A program made the translations under genes and the position numbers. This document shows positions 17,910-26,150 of a stretch of DNA of 64,000 nucleotides, piece by piece (the stretch's first letter is position 1; each line of letters begins with the position of its first letter). Under the pieces are notes generated by a model, which was given only the letters and a program-made list of their open reading frames with translations, did no database searches and was not told the origin of the DNA. The stretch comes from DATBVX01 sp963724625 (lineage in GTDB: Bacteria > Pseudomonadota > Gammaproteobacteria > Steroidobacterales > Steroidobacteraceae): positions 62,001-126,000 of the forward strand of contig CAVRVO010000005.1 in the NCBI GenBank assembly GCA_963724625.1. Reading direction: 5' to 3'.

Positions 17910-19041
17910 CACCCAGAACCCCGGCATCGAGAATTCTCTCTAGATCCGGCATGACGCCAATCTCTCCCTTGGCAGCAACACAGCCGGTGCCCAGAGCGGT
18001 ATTACTCAGGATCTGACGCAGTTTTCGGGGAGCCAGCCGTTGGCCGGGCTCTGCTGCCGCGACTACCCCCTGCACGATGAGTGCGACGCCCGCGATGATC
18101 GCCGCGGCCGCGGATGTTTCTCCGAAGTCCTTGACGCACCCTGAGGTCAGGAATGGAGAAGTTGTTGTCGAAGCAGGAGCGATGACGTCTTCACCCCAGG
18201 CGTAGCAATCGATCCGGCTGCCGAAGTTGCTCGAATAGAAGCGCTCGTGCCGGCCCTCGATAGGCTGTGAGCGCGCAGCTCCAACAATGATGGCCCCCGA
18301 ATCCCCGCGCGCAGAGTCACGACGCAAAGTCCGCATGCCCTGTCGATCTGCGAACACATCGAGATCTATTCCTCGCGGGGTGCCGCCGGTCGAAAGTCCG
18401 TTACCCGCGGCCTCGATCACCGTGATCCCACGGCGCACGGCGCTCGCTACCAGCTCGTGGAGTTCCGGTAACGCTTCAACCGGCAAGTGCGCCATCCCGC
18501 CCTGCGACGGAACAAGGCGAGCCTGGGCCTCGAGCAACAGCACCCCACCGCCGCCGGAAGGATCTGCTGCGTTGATCGCTGCCAGTTTGTCGATCGCAGC
18601 CTGGATGCCTGAGCGCAGGCTCTGCGTCGTGGATGAAACGTGGACCGACGCCACCTGCGGTGCCAGGCCGACGAAGCCGCCATCCGCGCTCGAACCGCAG
18701 ACAATGCCGAGAACCGCTGTGCCATGCGGCCTTGATGCATCTTCGACGGCACCCGTGACAGGCGGGCCGATACGGTGCTTGAGCAGGCTCTGATGGTTGA
18801 GCGTCCAACCTCTTTCGACGTCGACGAAATGCTGTCCTTCGCCCCGCCCGCCCAGGAAGTTGGCCGCGAAGGTCGAGCCGACACCTAGAGGTGCTGCCGC
18901 GGTGTGAGGTAACTGTGCGCTGCAATCGTTGCCGGCGAGGCCCTCACCGCGAGCGTCGTCGCGCTGATCAGCGAGGACTCGCGTCCATGCTGCACTCACT
19001 CCGGCTGCGAGTCCCAGGAGCAACGCGGCCCGGCGCTTCAT
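17860..19041 (-). CDS. S8 subtilisin-like serine peptidase, exported
   Basis: Subtilase of 393 residues. N-terminal signal MKRRAALLLGLAAGVSAAW. Likely triad: Asp74 in HFVDVERGW, His106 in SRPHGTAVLGIVCG, and Ser310 in FGETSAAAAIIAG; the oxyanion Asn214 is in EAAGNGLS. The catalytic domain has a long insert between His and Asn that mentions no known accessory fold. No large propeptide is visible, so it may be self-contained or activated otherwise. It is convergent with, and overlaps by 50 bases, the anti-sigma-like gene of the CHAT-ECF cluster. This makes it a plausible second protease acting on the same envelope signalling step, though that is inference from position. Confidence 0.88.
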   Translation of the reverse strand: MKRRAALLLGLAAGVSAAWTRVLADQRDDARGEGLAGNDCSAQLPHTAAAPLGVGSTFAANFLGGRGEGQHFVDVERGWTLNHQSLLKHRIGPPVTGAVEDASRPHGTAVLGIVCGSSADGGFVGLAPQVASVHVSSTTQSLRSGIQAAIDKLAAINAADPSGGGGVLLLEAQARLVPSQGGMAHLPVEALPELHELVASAVRRGITVIEAAGNGLSTGGTPRGIDLDVFADRQGMRTLRRDSARGDSGAIIVGAARSQPIEGRHERFYSSNFGSRIDCYAWGEDVIAPASTTTSPFLTSGCVKDFGETSAAAAIIAGVALIVQGVVAAAEPGQRLAPRKLRQILSNTALGTGCVAAKGEIGVMPDLERILDAGVLGVTPVRHSKPRPAVEHG

Positions 19042-19080
19042 GCTCGCCCGCCCACACCTTCGACACCACTGCGGCTGCTG

Positions 19081-19279
19081 TGTAAAGTCCGCGCTCTTGG
19101 CGGCGTGCAGGGGACATTAGAGTGAATTGGTTGCTGACCTTGATCCTCGCTGCCTTGGCGCTGGCGGTGTATACCCGCTGTGTAAAGTCCGCTCTCCCGA
19201 GCGTGGAAGTGGAGATCGCGGTGAATTGGTTGCTGACTTTGATCCTCGCTGCCTTGGCCCTGGCAGCCTTGCGTGTGTA
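19081..19279 (+). repeat. Tandem duplication of about 99 bases at the RraB start
   Basis: Two adjacent copies, starting TGTAAAGTCCG at 19081 and 19181. Each holds the leader and the first codons of the RraB gene (GTGAATTGGTTGCTGAC at 19122 and 19221, offset 99 bases, i.e. 33 codons). The reading frame runs through both, so translation from the first copy would give a protein with two N-terminal membrane segments. Confidence 0.8.
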
Positions 19280-19631
19280 TCTCACGATGCGCCGGCGGCG
19301 CGCCGAACGGCGCGAGGATTTCGACGCGAAGCTCATTCGGCAGTTGCGCGAAAAGGGCCTCGATCCATTTCAGCCGCACGAGCTGGATTTTTTCATGGCG
19401 TTGCCTGACGAGGCGACCGCGCAACGCGTTTCCCAGCAGCTGGGTGCGGAGGGTTTCGCCACCGACACTCATCCGATGAAGGAAGGCACGGGTCCGGGCG
19501 TCAGCCTGCATGCGCGCAAGTCGATGCGCTTGTCGATCGAAGAGATCGGCGCGCTTTCGAAACGCTTCACAGCACTCGCTCAGCAGCTCGGCGGCCATTA
19601 CGACGGCTGGATCGTTCGACGCGGCAATTGA
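19221..19631 (+). CDS. rraB: RraB-family ribonuclease E inhibitor with N-terminal membrane segment
   Basis: RraB-type regulator of RNase E activity, 136 residues. An N-terminal hydrophobic segment (VNWLLTLILAALALAALRVYL) is followed by a basic stop-transfer stretch and the RraB domain (DFDAKLIRQLREKGLDPFQP, ALPDEATAQRVSQQL, LSKRFTALAQQLGGHYDGW). The membrane anchor is notable because RNase E itself is membrane-associated. I chose GTG 19221 with GTGGAGAT upstream. An in-frame GTG at 19122 in the duplicated copy would add 33 residues repeating the same hydrophobic segment. Either or both starts may be used. Confidence 0.82.
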   Translation: MNWLLTLILAALALAALRVYLTMRRRRAERREDFDAKLIRQLREKGLDPFQPHELDFFMALPDEATAQRVSQQLGAEGFATDTHPMKEGTGPGVSLHARKSMRLSIEEIGALSKRFTALAQQLGGHYDGWIVRRGN

Positions 19632-19700
19632 CATAACCGACTCTTATATACCCCATCGGAGGACCACCCCTCCATTGACGTCGATTCCGGACGTGAAATC

Positions 19701-21155
19701 GTGCGCCTCTCGAAATCAAGACTGCTGGCCTATCTGCAGTGCCCGAAACGCCTCTGGTTGAGCGTGCATCGACAGGAGCTCGTGCGGTATTCGCAGGCCG
19801 CGCGCCAGGGCTTTGAAGCCGGCCACCGCGTAGGCGAAATGGCGCGTTTGCTATACGCGCAGGGACGCGCGATTGCCTTGCCAGCGGACCGGGCATTGCT
19901 GGGCACGTTCAATGAGGCCCAGGGCCTGCTCTTCCCGCTCGATTCGCGAGCGACAACTAAGGTGTTCTTCGAGGCCGCCTTCAGGCACGAGGGCGTTCTG
20001 ATTCGCGCCGACGTGCTGGAATACAGCGCCACGGGCACGCGTCTCATCGAAGTGAAGTCGGGCGGGCACGTCAAAGAAGAATATGCCCCCGATGTCGCGA
20101 TTCAGAAGTGGGTGATCAATGGCGCGGGCGTGAGCTTGAGCGACATCGCAGTCGCACATCTCAATACGAAGTTCGTCTACCCGGGAAACGGCAACTATCG
20201 TGGCTTATTGGTTGAGACATCCGTAAGCGATCTCGCAAACCCGCTAGTTCCACACGTCGCGAGCTGGCTGCGTGAGGCCGCACAGACTCTTGCGGGTCCG
20301 GAGCCAGCAATCCCGGTTGGTACACAGTGTCGCACACCGCACGAATGTCCTTTCATCGCGCATTGCTGGCCGCGAACCGAGTATCCGCTCACCGGCTTGC
20401 CGAGGCTGGGAAACAAGCTCGACGAATATGTGGCACGAGGCTATCGAGATGTCCGCGAGGTGCCAGAACAAGAGATAAGCGGCGAGACGCGACTGCGTGT
20501 ATGGCGCGCGACAGCTACGAACCGGGTGGACATCCGGCCAGGTCTGCGCGCTGAGCTGCACGCCATACCGTATCCGCGTTATTACCTGGACTTCGAGACG
20601 ATCGAATTTGCCGTGCCGATCTGGCCTGGCACACGCCCGCGGCAGGCCATTCCGTTTCAGTGGTCGATCCACGTTGAAACGCCGCAGGGGACTGTCGAAC
20701 ACTTCGAATACCTGGACCTGAGTGGCGAGCTTCCTGTTGAGCGCGTCGCGCGCAATCTACTCGCGGTTCTCGGCCGGGAGGGTGCGATTGTTTCGTACTC
20801 AGACTACGAGCGCCGTTGCATTCGGACCTTGGCGGAGTTCGTGCCCGACTGCGCCGAAGCGTTGCGCGCGCTCGAGCCCCGACTGATCGACCTGCTGCCG
20901 ATCTTTCGTCGCAATTACTACCATCCGGCGATGAAGGGAAGCTGGTCGATCAAGGCGGTGCTGCCGACCGTGGCATCTGGGATGCGCTACGAGACGTTAG
21001 GCGAAGTTCGAGAAGGAGACGCTGCGCAACGTGCCTACCTCGAGGCGATCAATCCTCTGACGCCTGCCATCAGAAGGGCCGAGATCGCGCGTGCGCTGCT
21101 CGACTATTGCCAGTTCGACACTCACGCAATGGTGAGGCTGACACAGGCGTTCTGA
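19701..21155 (+). CDS. DUF2779 protein: Cas4-like PD-(D/E)XK nuclease plus DEDD exonuclease-like domain
   Basis: A 484-residue putative DNA-processing enzyme. The N-terminal half has Cas4/RecB-like features: Cys14 in YLQCPKRLWL, Asp104 in IRADVLEY, Glu117 and Lys119 in LIEVKSG, and a downstream triplet C210, C216, C222 (CRTPHECPFIAHC). One N-terminal and three C-terminal cysteines are the ligand arrangement of Cas4/AddB-type 4Fe-4S nucleases. The C-terminal DUF2779 half begins at YYLDFETIEF (D297, E299), an RNase H-like/DnaQ first motif, and ends in DYCQFDTHAMVRL. The start is GTG 19701. No CRISPR array or repair operon is nearby, so the pathway is unknown. Confidence 0.85.
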   Translation: MRLSKSRLLAYLQCPKRLWLSVHRQELVRYSQAARQGFEAGHRVGEMARLLYAQGRAIALPADRALLGTFNEAQGLLFPLDSRATTKVFFEAAFRHEGVLIRADVLEYSATGTRLIEVKSGGHVKEEYAPDVAIQKWVINGAGVSLSDIAVAHLNTKFVYPGNGNYRGLLVETSVSDLANPLVPHVASWLREAAQTLAGPEPAIPVGTQCRTPHECPFIAHCWPRTEYPLTGLPRLGNKLDEYVARGYRDVREVPEQEISGETRLRVWRATATNRVDIRPGLRAELHAIPYPRYYLDFETIEFAVPIWPGTRPRQAIPFQWSIHVETPQGTVEHFEYLDLSGELPVERVARNLLAVLGREGAIVSYSDYERRCIRTLAEFVPDCAEALRALEPRLIDLLPIFRRNYYHPAMKGSWSIKAVLPTVASGMRYETLGEVREGDAAQRAYLEAINPLTPAIRRAEIARALLDYCQFDTHAMVRLTQAF

Positions 21156-21231
21156 AGTCCGCCGGGGCTCGGCGCGCGCCACTGCAGCGATATGCATGCT
21201 GGGCGAGCCGACCCGGCTGGGGCCACGAGAG

Positions 21232-21438
21232 TCAGAGTGAGAAGCACGGGTCGCGATCACGCCCCGGTGCGCCGTAGGCATTGAGCTGTATCGAGTTGTA
21301 GATCGCGAGCTTCTGGTCGAGGCTTCTGCCCGCCGCCCGCGCCTTGACGCGGATCGCACCTAGCGTCTCGACCACTCTTTCGAGACGACCGTCAAGGTGG
21401 TACTCGGACTCCGGCAAGTGATATTCACGTAACGACAT
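21232..21438 (-). CDS. Small hypothetical protein
   Basis: A 68-residue, mostly helical charged protein (MSLREYHLPESEYHLDGRLE; a helix from about 20 to 36 rich in Arg; LDQKLAIYNSIQLNAYGAPG). No family is recognised. It has a convincing GGAGAG ribosome site before ATG 21436-21438. It lies about 100 bases downstream of the decarboxylase stop on the same strand, so it could be the last gene of that operon. Confidence 0.6.
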   Translation of the reverse strand: MSLREYHLPESEYHLDGRLERVVETLGAIRVKARAAGRSLDQKLAIYNSIQLNAYGAPGRDRDPCFSL

Positions 21439-21537
21439 GATGGCTCTCCTGCTGCAATGTGATTTCCGATGGGCGCTACGGTAGCGCGTGGGGCGCGGGA
21501 GTGCGGCCAGACTGTTTGAACGGCGGTTCAGTGTTTC

Positions 21538-23061
21538 TTAGCTGTTTGCAGCCGCCCGCCGACGCTCATGATGCGCCCTGCGCCCGATCATCGCGAGGCC
21601 CTCGAACACGTTCTCGATATCGCGTTCCGTCGTACGCTGCGAGCAGATTGAAAGCCGTAGCACTGTGCGGCCGCGAAGCCTTGTGGTCATGACGGAGGCC
21701 AATCCGGATTGCTGGATCTGCTCGGCAATCCATTGGTTGAGGTTGTCGAGGTACTCATCGGCGTCCCGGCCCGCGAGATCACGCGGACGATAGCGAAAGC
21801 AGTACAGGTACAGCAGCGGCTCATGCAGAACTTCAAAATCCGGGTGTGCGGCAACCAGCTCGTGTGCGCGACGGGCCTGGCGGATTCCTGATCTCAGGTT
21901 ACTGCGCAAGCCTTCGATCCCCTGATGGCGCAGGGTCATCCAGACCTTCAGCGCGCGAAAGCCACGGGACATTTCGGGGCCATACTCGAGGAAATCGAGA
22001 CCGTGATAGTCGGATGGCAGAAGACCCCGCAAGTAAGGCGCGCTGATTGAAAAGGTGCGACGCAGCTTCTCGGCATCGCGCACCAGCAGGCAACCCGCGT
22101 CATACGGCACAGCCAGCCACTTGTGCGGGTCGAAGGTCAGAGAGTCGAGTCTCTCGATGCCGCGGAAGTGCTCGTGCAGTTCGGGCAATACCGCGCCCGC
22201 TGCGCCGCAGGCACCATCGCCATGCAGCCAAAGGCTGTACTCGGCGCACAGATCCGCAAGCTCCGTCAACGGATCGATGCAACCGACGTTCACTGAGCCG
22301 ATCTGAGCAACCACACAGAATGGCCGATCGCCTCGCGCAATGTCTGCATCGAGCATCCGGCGCAGCGCCGCACAATCCAGCGAGAAGTCACTGCGGCTCG
22401 GCACGAGGCGCACGGCGTTGCGTCCCAGATTGAGCATGTCCGCCACGCGAGTGACCGAGCAGTGCCCTTCGTGATCCGACATGTAGAGGAGGAAGCGTCC
22501 GTCACGTGCCTCGCTCTGCAGTCCCTCCGCCGTCGAGTCGTATTCGGCGACGTTGCGTAGCGCGGTGAGAATGGCTGAGAAGTTGGCCATCGTGGCACCG
22601 GAGACAAAGATCCCGCCGCAATCGGCTGGATAACCAAGGAGCTCGGCCAGCCAGCGCACAGTCAGGCGTTCGATCTCGGTGGCCGCGGGACCGAGTTTCC
22701 AGGCGCACGCATTGGTATTGACACTCGCCGCCAGGGCTTCCGCGAGCGCCCCGATCATCGTTCCGGAACCCGTCACATACGTGAAGTGGCGCGGCGAGCC
22801 GATCGAGGTGAGGTTTGGAAGAACGCGTGCCTCCCAGTCATCGAGCAAGTTCTCCGCTGGCTCGCCACGTCGCGCGAGGCGATCGCTCCTGAAGAGCGCT
22901 TGCGTCTCCGCTGCGGTCTGCGAAGGCAACACCGGTCGCGTATCGAGTGAGCGGTAGTAGTCGGCCATCATATCGATGACGCGATAGCCCAGCCGGCGAA
23001 ACTCCTCGGGGGGGAGCTCGCCGGCGGGGCGCACGTCGCGAATGAAGCCGACTTCATTCAT
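21538..23061 (-). CDS. PLP-dependent group II (aromatic-L-amino-acid type) decarboxylase
   Basis: Fold-type I PLP enzyme of the aromatic-amino-acid/histidine/glutamate decarboxylase family, 507 residues. N-terminal GYRVIDMMADYYRSLDTRPV is typical. PLP contacts are seen in FVSGATMANFSAI, WLHGDGACGAAG (Asp to the pyridine nitrogen) and LDSLTFDPHKWLAVPYD with the Schiff-base lysine. It should turn an aromatic or related L-amino acid into its amine and CO2; the substrate is not deducible. The gene starts 12 bases after the stop of the diiron oxygenase gene, so the two form an operon, suggesting an amine-oxidation or small-molecule pathway. Confidence 0.9.
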   Translation of the reverse strand: MNEVGFIRDVRPAGELPPEEFRRLGYRVIDMMADYYRSLDTRPVLPSQTAAETQALFRSDRLARRGEPAENLLDDWEARVLPNLTSIGSPRHFTYVTGSGTMIGALAEALAASVNTNACAWKLGPAATEIERLTVRWLAELLGYPADCGGIFVSGATMANFSAILTALRNVAEYDSTAEGLQSEARDGRFLLYMSDHEGHCSVTRVADMLNLGRNAVRLVPSRSDFSLDCAALRRMLDADIARGDRPFCVVAQIGSVNVGCIDPLTELADLCAEYSLWLHGDGACGAAGAVLPELHEHFRGIERLDSLTFDPHKWLAVPYDAGCLLVRDAEKLRRTFSISAPYLRGLLPSDYHGLDFLEYGPEMSRGFRALKVWMTLRHQGIEGLRSNLRSGIRQARRAHELVAAHPDFEVLHEPLLYLYCFRYRPRDLAGRDADEYLDNLNQWIAEQIQQSGLASVMTTRLRGRTVLRLSICSQRTTERDIENVFEGLAMIGRRAHHERRRAAANS

Positions 23062-23073
23062 CGGAATGATCGC

Positions 23074-24039
23074 TCAGGCCTGCATGATCGGCGTGAGCGC
23101 CTGCACGATGCGCGCAAGCTGCTCAGGCGTCGTCATGCTCGTCAGCAGGCGCATGAAATGCGGGTGCTGCACACCGCTGACGATGTACTGCCAGCGGTAA
23201 GCCTTCAGTACGCCCGCATCGATTTGGCGCCGCTCGTCTGTGCTGAATGCACGGCCGGCGATGCTTGCGAAGTACTCGGAGTCGGCCGTCGCTTGTCCCT
23301 GCAGCAAACCATCCACTCCCGCGACGAGATCGATCAGGTCAGTGACTGCGCTATCGCGCTCGGACGGCGTGAGCTTGGCGTCCTCGCGCTGCCACTCGAG
23401 CTCATCGAGCATGGCGTGCTGGCACTCTTCCTTCCAGTGGAAGGTAAAGATGTCTTTCCAGAGAGCCGACACGTCCTGCTCAGTGTCGATGCTCTCGGTG
23501 TAGTGTTTCTGAGTGAAGAGCTCGATGAAGCAGGTGAGGGCGAGCACCGACCAGGTCGACTTGCCGAGCACGAAATCAGCGATGGCATTTGGCTCCGCCG
23601 CGGCCCGATAGCCCGCCGGCATGACTTCGGCGATCATTCCCTCGACCCTGCGGAACAGCTCCTGGTGCTTGAGCTCCTCATCGCTGAAACGGACCAATGC
23701 CTGTAGCGCCGTCTGGTTGCCGAACCAGTGATCACGACTGATCTCGAGCACCTTCGCATTGATGAAGCGCTCCACCAGTCCGAAGATCAGCGCATAGCTT
23801 CGACCTTGTACCTGGGTGAGCAGGCGCGCTTCGGGCTTGGTGAGAAAGGCGAGGTCATCGACCTTGGAAAGCCCGTTTGGCAGGAAGCGCTGCGACAAGT
23901 CGAACTGCCGTCCACGAATGACGTCGGCGTCGATGTCCCACCGAACCCGCTTCGAAGCGCTGATGCAGCGCGCATAGCGCGCGGTGTTGGCGAAGTGGTT
24001 CGCGAGCGTGCCCTGGACCATCTCTACTGCTGCGTTCAT
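23074..24039 (-). CDS. AurF-like non-haem diiron oxygenase
   Basis: Ferritin-like diiron protein of 321 residues related to p-aminobenzoate N-oxygenase AurF. Predicted iron ligands are E90 (FGLVERF), E122 and H125 (SDEELKHQE), E173 (CFIELF), and H201, E205, H208 (HWKEECQH). The H-x3-E-x2-H spacing is the one known in AurF. Such enzymes oxidise aryl amines with O2, so the adjacent decarboxylase, which makes amines, fits as a partner. The start is ATG 24037-24039 with GGAGAG upstream; an extra seven residues are possible. It is the first gene of the minus-strand operon, and its promoter faces the hydrolase-LuxR gene. Confidence 0.83.
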   Translation of the reverse strand: MNAAVEMVQGTLANHFANTARYARCISASKRVRWDIDADVIRGRQFDLSQRFLPNGLSKVDDLAFLTKPEARLLTQVQGRSYALIFGLVERFINAKVLEISRDHWFGNQTALQALVRFSDEELKHQELFRRVEGMIAEVMPAGYRAAAEPNAIADFVLGKSTWSVLALTCFIELFTQKHYTESIDTEQDVSALWKDIFTFHWKEECQHAMLDELEWQREDAKLTPSERDSAVTDLIDLVAGVDGLLQGQATADSEYFASIAGRAFSTDERRQIDAGVLKAYRWQYIVSGVQHPHFMRLLTSMTTPEQLARIVQALTPIMQA

Positions 24040-24229
24040 TTGGTTCTCTCCGGGTGCCAAAATACGGTGTTCTCGTGGACGCGCAGGATGGCGAAGTCAA
24101 CATTGAAGGAACAGGGAAGAAAGTCCTGACGTCCTATCCAATGGTCCGGATTGGGCGGGAGCTTTGTCCCGACATGTGCGCCAAGGGGGTGCTACTGCAG
24201 CTTGCGAGGTAAACTGACCCCGGGAGGTC

Positions 24230-25309
24230 GTGCGGTTGCAGCAATCGATTCGCTACCTGAAAACCAGTGACAACGTGCGCGTGGCCTGGGCCACGTCGGG
24301 CAAAGGCCCGGCGCTCGTCAAGGCGTCGAACTGGCTCACGCACCTGAGTTACGACCTCGAAAGCCCGATCTGGCGGCACTGGATCGAGTTCTTCAGCACC
24401 CACTTTCGCTTCATTCGCTATGACGAGCGCGGCTGCGGCATGACCGACTGGGACGCCGAGGACCTCTCGACGTCTCGAGAGACCGACGATCTCGAGGCTG
24501 TGATCGATGCCAGCGAACCCGGGGAACGATTCGTTCTCATGGGTGTATCGCAGGGGACAGCGCCAGCGGTCGGCTACGCCGTGCGTCACCCGGAGCGCGT
24601 GTCACGGTTGATCCTCTACGGCGGCTACGCCACGGGCTGGGTGCATCGAGAGGACTCGGAGGGCCTGCGACGCTTTCGCGCCATGACCGAGCTGGCCCGG
24701 ATCGGCTGGGGCAAAGACAACCCGGTGTTCCGTCAGCTCTTCACCTCGATATTCGTGCCCGACGCGCGGCCGGAGCAGATCGAGTGGTTCAACGAGCTCT
24801 GCCGCCGCACTACGACTCCCGAGATGGCGGCACGGCTCTTGACCTCGCGCGCGGAGATCAACGTGCGCTCTTTGCTGTCGCAGGTTCGCGTGCCCACGCT
24901 CGTCGTGCACGCGCGCAACGATGAAGTCGTGCCGTTTTCGGCAGGCACGGTGCTGGCGACCGAGATTCCGAACGCCGAATTCGTCGAGCTCGACTCGCGC
25001 AATCACATCCTGATGGCGGAGGAGAGCGCCTGGGCACGCTTCAAGGACGTGGTGCTCGACTTTGCCGGTGTCACGACGGCCGCTGCGCCGGACCCCATTT
25101 TCGCTTCGCTATCCTGCCGGGAGCGCGAAATCCTGGCGGCCCTGATCGCCGGGCGCAGCAATTCCGAGATCGGCGCGGCGCTCTTCATCAGTGATAAGAC
25201 AGTGCGCAACTCCCTCACGCGGATCTTTGAGAAGCTTGGCGTGCGCACTCGCATGCAGGCGGCGGTGCTGGCGCGTGATCGGGGGTTCGTACCGGCACCC
25301 GAAACCTAG
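24230..25309 (+). CDS. Alpha/beta hydrolase fused to a LuxR-type HTH regulator
   Basis: A 359-residue one-component regulator. Residues 1-275 form an alpha/beta hydrolase with nucleophile Ser in LMGVSQGTAP, Asp in VHARNDEVVP and His in DSRNHILM, so the triad appears intact. Residues 285-345 are a LuxR/FixJ HTH (LSCREREILAALIAGRSNSE, then DKTVRNSLTRIFEKLGVRTR). In this fusion family the hydrolase half is thought to sense or cleave a small ligand while the HTH binds DNA. The start is GTG 24230 with CGGGAGG. It is divergent, with a 190-base gap, from the diiron oxygenase-decarboxylase operon, which is its most likely target. Confidence 0.88.
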   Translation: MRLQQSIRYLKTSDNVRVAWATSGKGPALVKASNWLTHLSYDLESPIWRHWIEFFSTHFRFIRYDERGCGMTDWDAEDLSTSRETDDLEAVIDASEPGERFVLMGVSQGTAPAVGYAVRHPERVSRLILYGGYATGWVHREDSEGLRRFRAMTELARIGWGKDNPVFRQLFTSIFVPDARPEQIEWFNELCRRTTTPEMAARLLTSRAEINVRSLLSQVRVPTLVVHARNDEVVPFSAGTVLATEIPNAEFVELDSRNHILMAEESAWARFKDVVLDFAGVTTAAAPDPIFASLSCREREILAALIAGRSNSEIGAALFISDKTVRNSLTRIFEKLGVRTRMQAAVLARDRGFVPAPET

Positions 25310-25423
25310 GCGTGGCGCAGTGCGCCATAACTCAAGGCAAGACCCGCCGAACCAACGGTGATAGCCGGGCAAGTGCCGGCGCAATACACTCACGCGCCCG
25401 GCATTTGGAGATGGAGGTGCACC

Positions 25424-26083
25424 ATGACTCTGCGCATTGGCGATATCGCGCCTGACTTCGAAGTTGAGACGACGGAGGGCCGCCTTCGCTTCCACGATTG
25501 GATCGGCAGCTCCTGGGCGGTGCTGTTCTCTCACCCGAAGGATTTCACCCCGGTCTGCACAACCGAACTGGGCTATATGGCGAAGCTCAAGCCCGAATTC
25601 GAGCGCCGCAACGTCAAGGTGATCGGGCTGAGCGTCGATCCGGTGGATAGCCACGCGAAATGGGCGGCGGACATCAAGGAAACACAGGGCCACGCGCCCA
25701 ACTATCCGTTGATCGGTGACTCCGATCTCAAGGTGGCCAAGCTTTACGAGATGTTGCCGGCGGAAACGGGCGGCACCTCGGCGGGCCGCACGCCTGCGGA
25801 CAATCAGACGGTGCGTAACGTGATCGTGATTGGCCCGGACAAGAAGATCAAACTCATCATCGCCTACCCGATGACCACCGGTCGCAACTTCGACGAGGTG
25901 CTGCGCGTGATCGACTCACTGCAGCTCACTGCGAAGCACCGTGTTGCCACACCGGTGAACTGGAAGCAGGGTGAGGATGTGATCATCGCAGGCTCGGTCT
26001 CAGACGAAGAGGCGAAGAAGATCTATCCGCAAGGCTGGAAAGCGCCACGACCCTACCTGCGCATCGTTCCACAGCCGAAGTGA
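25424..26083 (+). CDS. 1-Cys peroxiredoxin (Prx6 type)
   Basis: Thiol peroxidase of 219 residues that reduces H2O2 and organic peroxides in the cytoplasm. The peroxidatic Cys45 lies in KDFTPVCTTELG. The conserved catalytic Arg is likely in NQTVRNVIVIGPDKK. The long C-terminal domain (ATPVNWKQGEDVIIAG, IYPQGWKAPRPYLR) is characteristic of the Prx6/AhpC-like 1-Cys subgroup. No resolving Cys is apparent. The start ATG 25424 has TGGAGG upstream. A strong hairpin follows the stop. Confidence 0.95.
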   Translation: MTLRIGDIAPDFEVETTEGRLRFHDWIGSSWAVLFSHPKDFTPVCTTELGYMAKLKPEFERRNVKVIGLSVDPVDSHAKWAADIKETQGHAPNYPLIGDSDLKVAKLYEMLPAETGGTSAGRTPADNQTVRNVIVIGPDKKIKLIIAYPMTTGRNFDEVLRVIDSLQLTAKHRVATPVNWKQGEDVIIAGSVSDEEAKKIYPQGWKAPRPYLRIVPQPK

Positions 26084-26100
26084 GCCGCCGCCACTGACCT

Positions 26101-26127
26101 GGTTCTCCGCCGATTTGGCGGAGAACC
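26101..26127 (+). terminator. Perfect 11-bp hairpin after the peroxiredoxin gene
   Basis: GGTTCTCCGCC, a GATTT loop, GGCGGAGAACC: an uninterrupted 11-base-pair stem 17 bases after the stop. No T-run follows, so it may stop transcription with Rho help or protect the 3' end. Confidence 0.65.
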
Positions 26128-26150
26128 CCGGCATCTACCCAATCGAGTAA

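Noticed and set aside
12417..19041. A type III-E CRISPR (Craspase) locus
   Set aside because: A CHAT protease and an ECF sigma are present, but there is no gRAMP/Cas7-11, no Cas1 and no repeat array, and the CHAT protein has a signal peptide.
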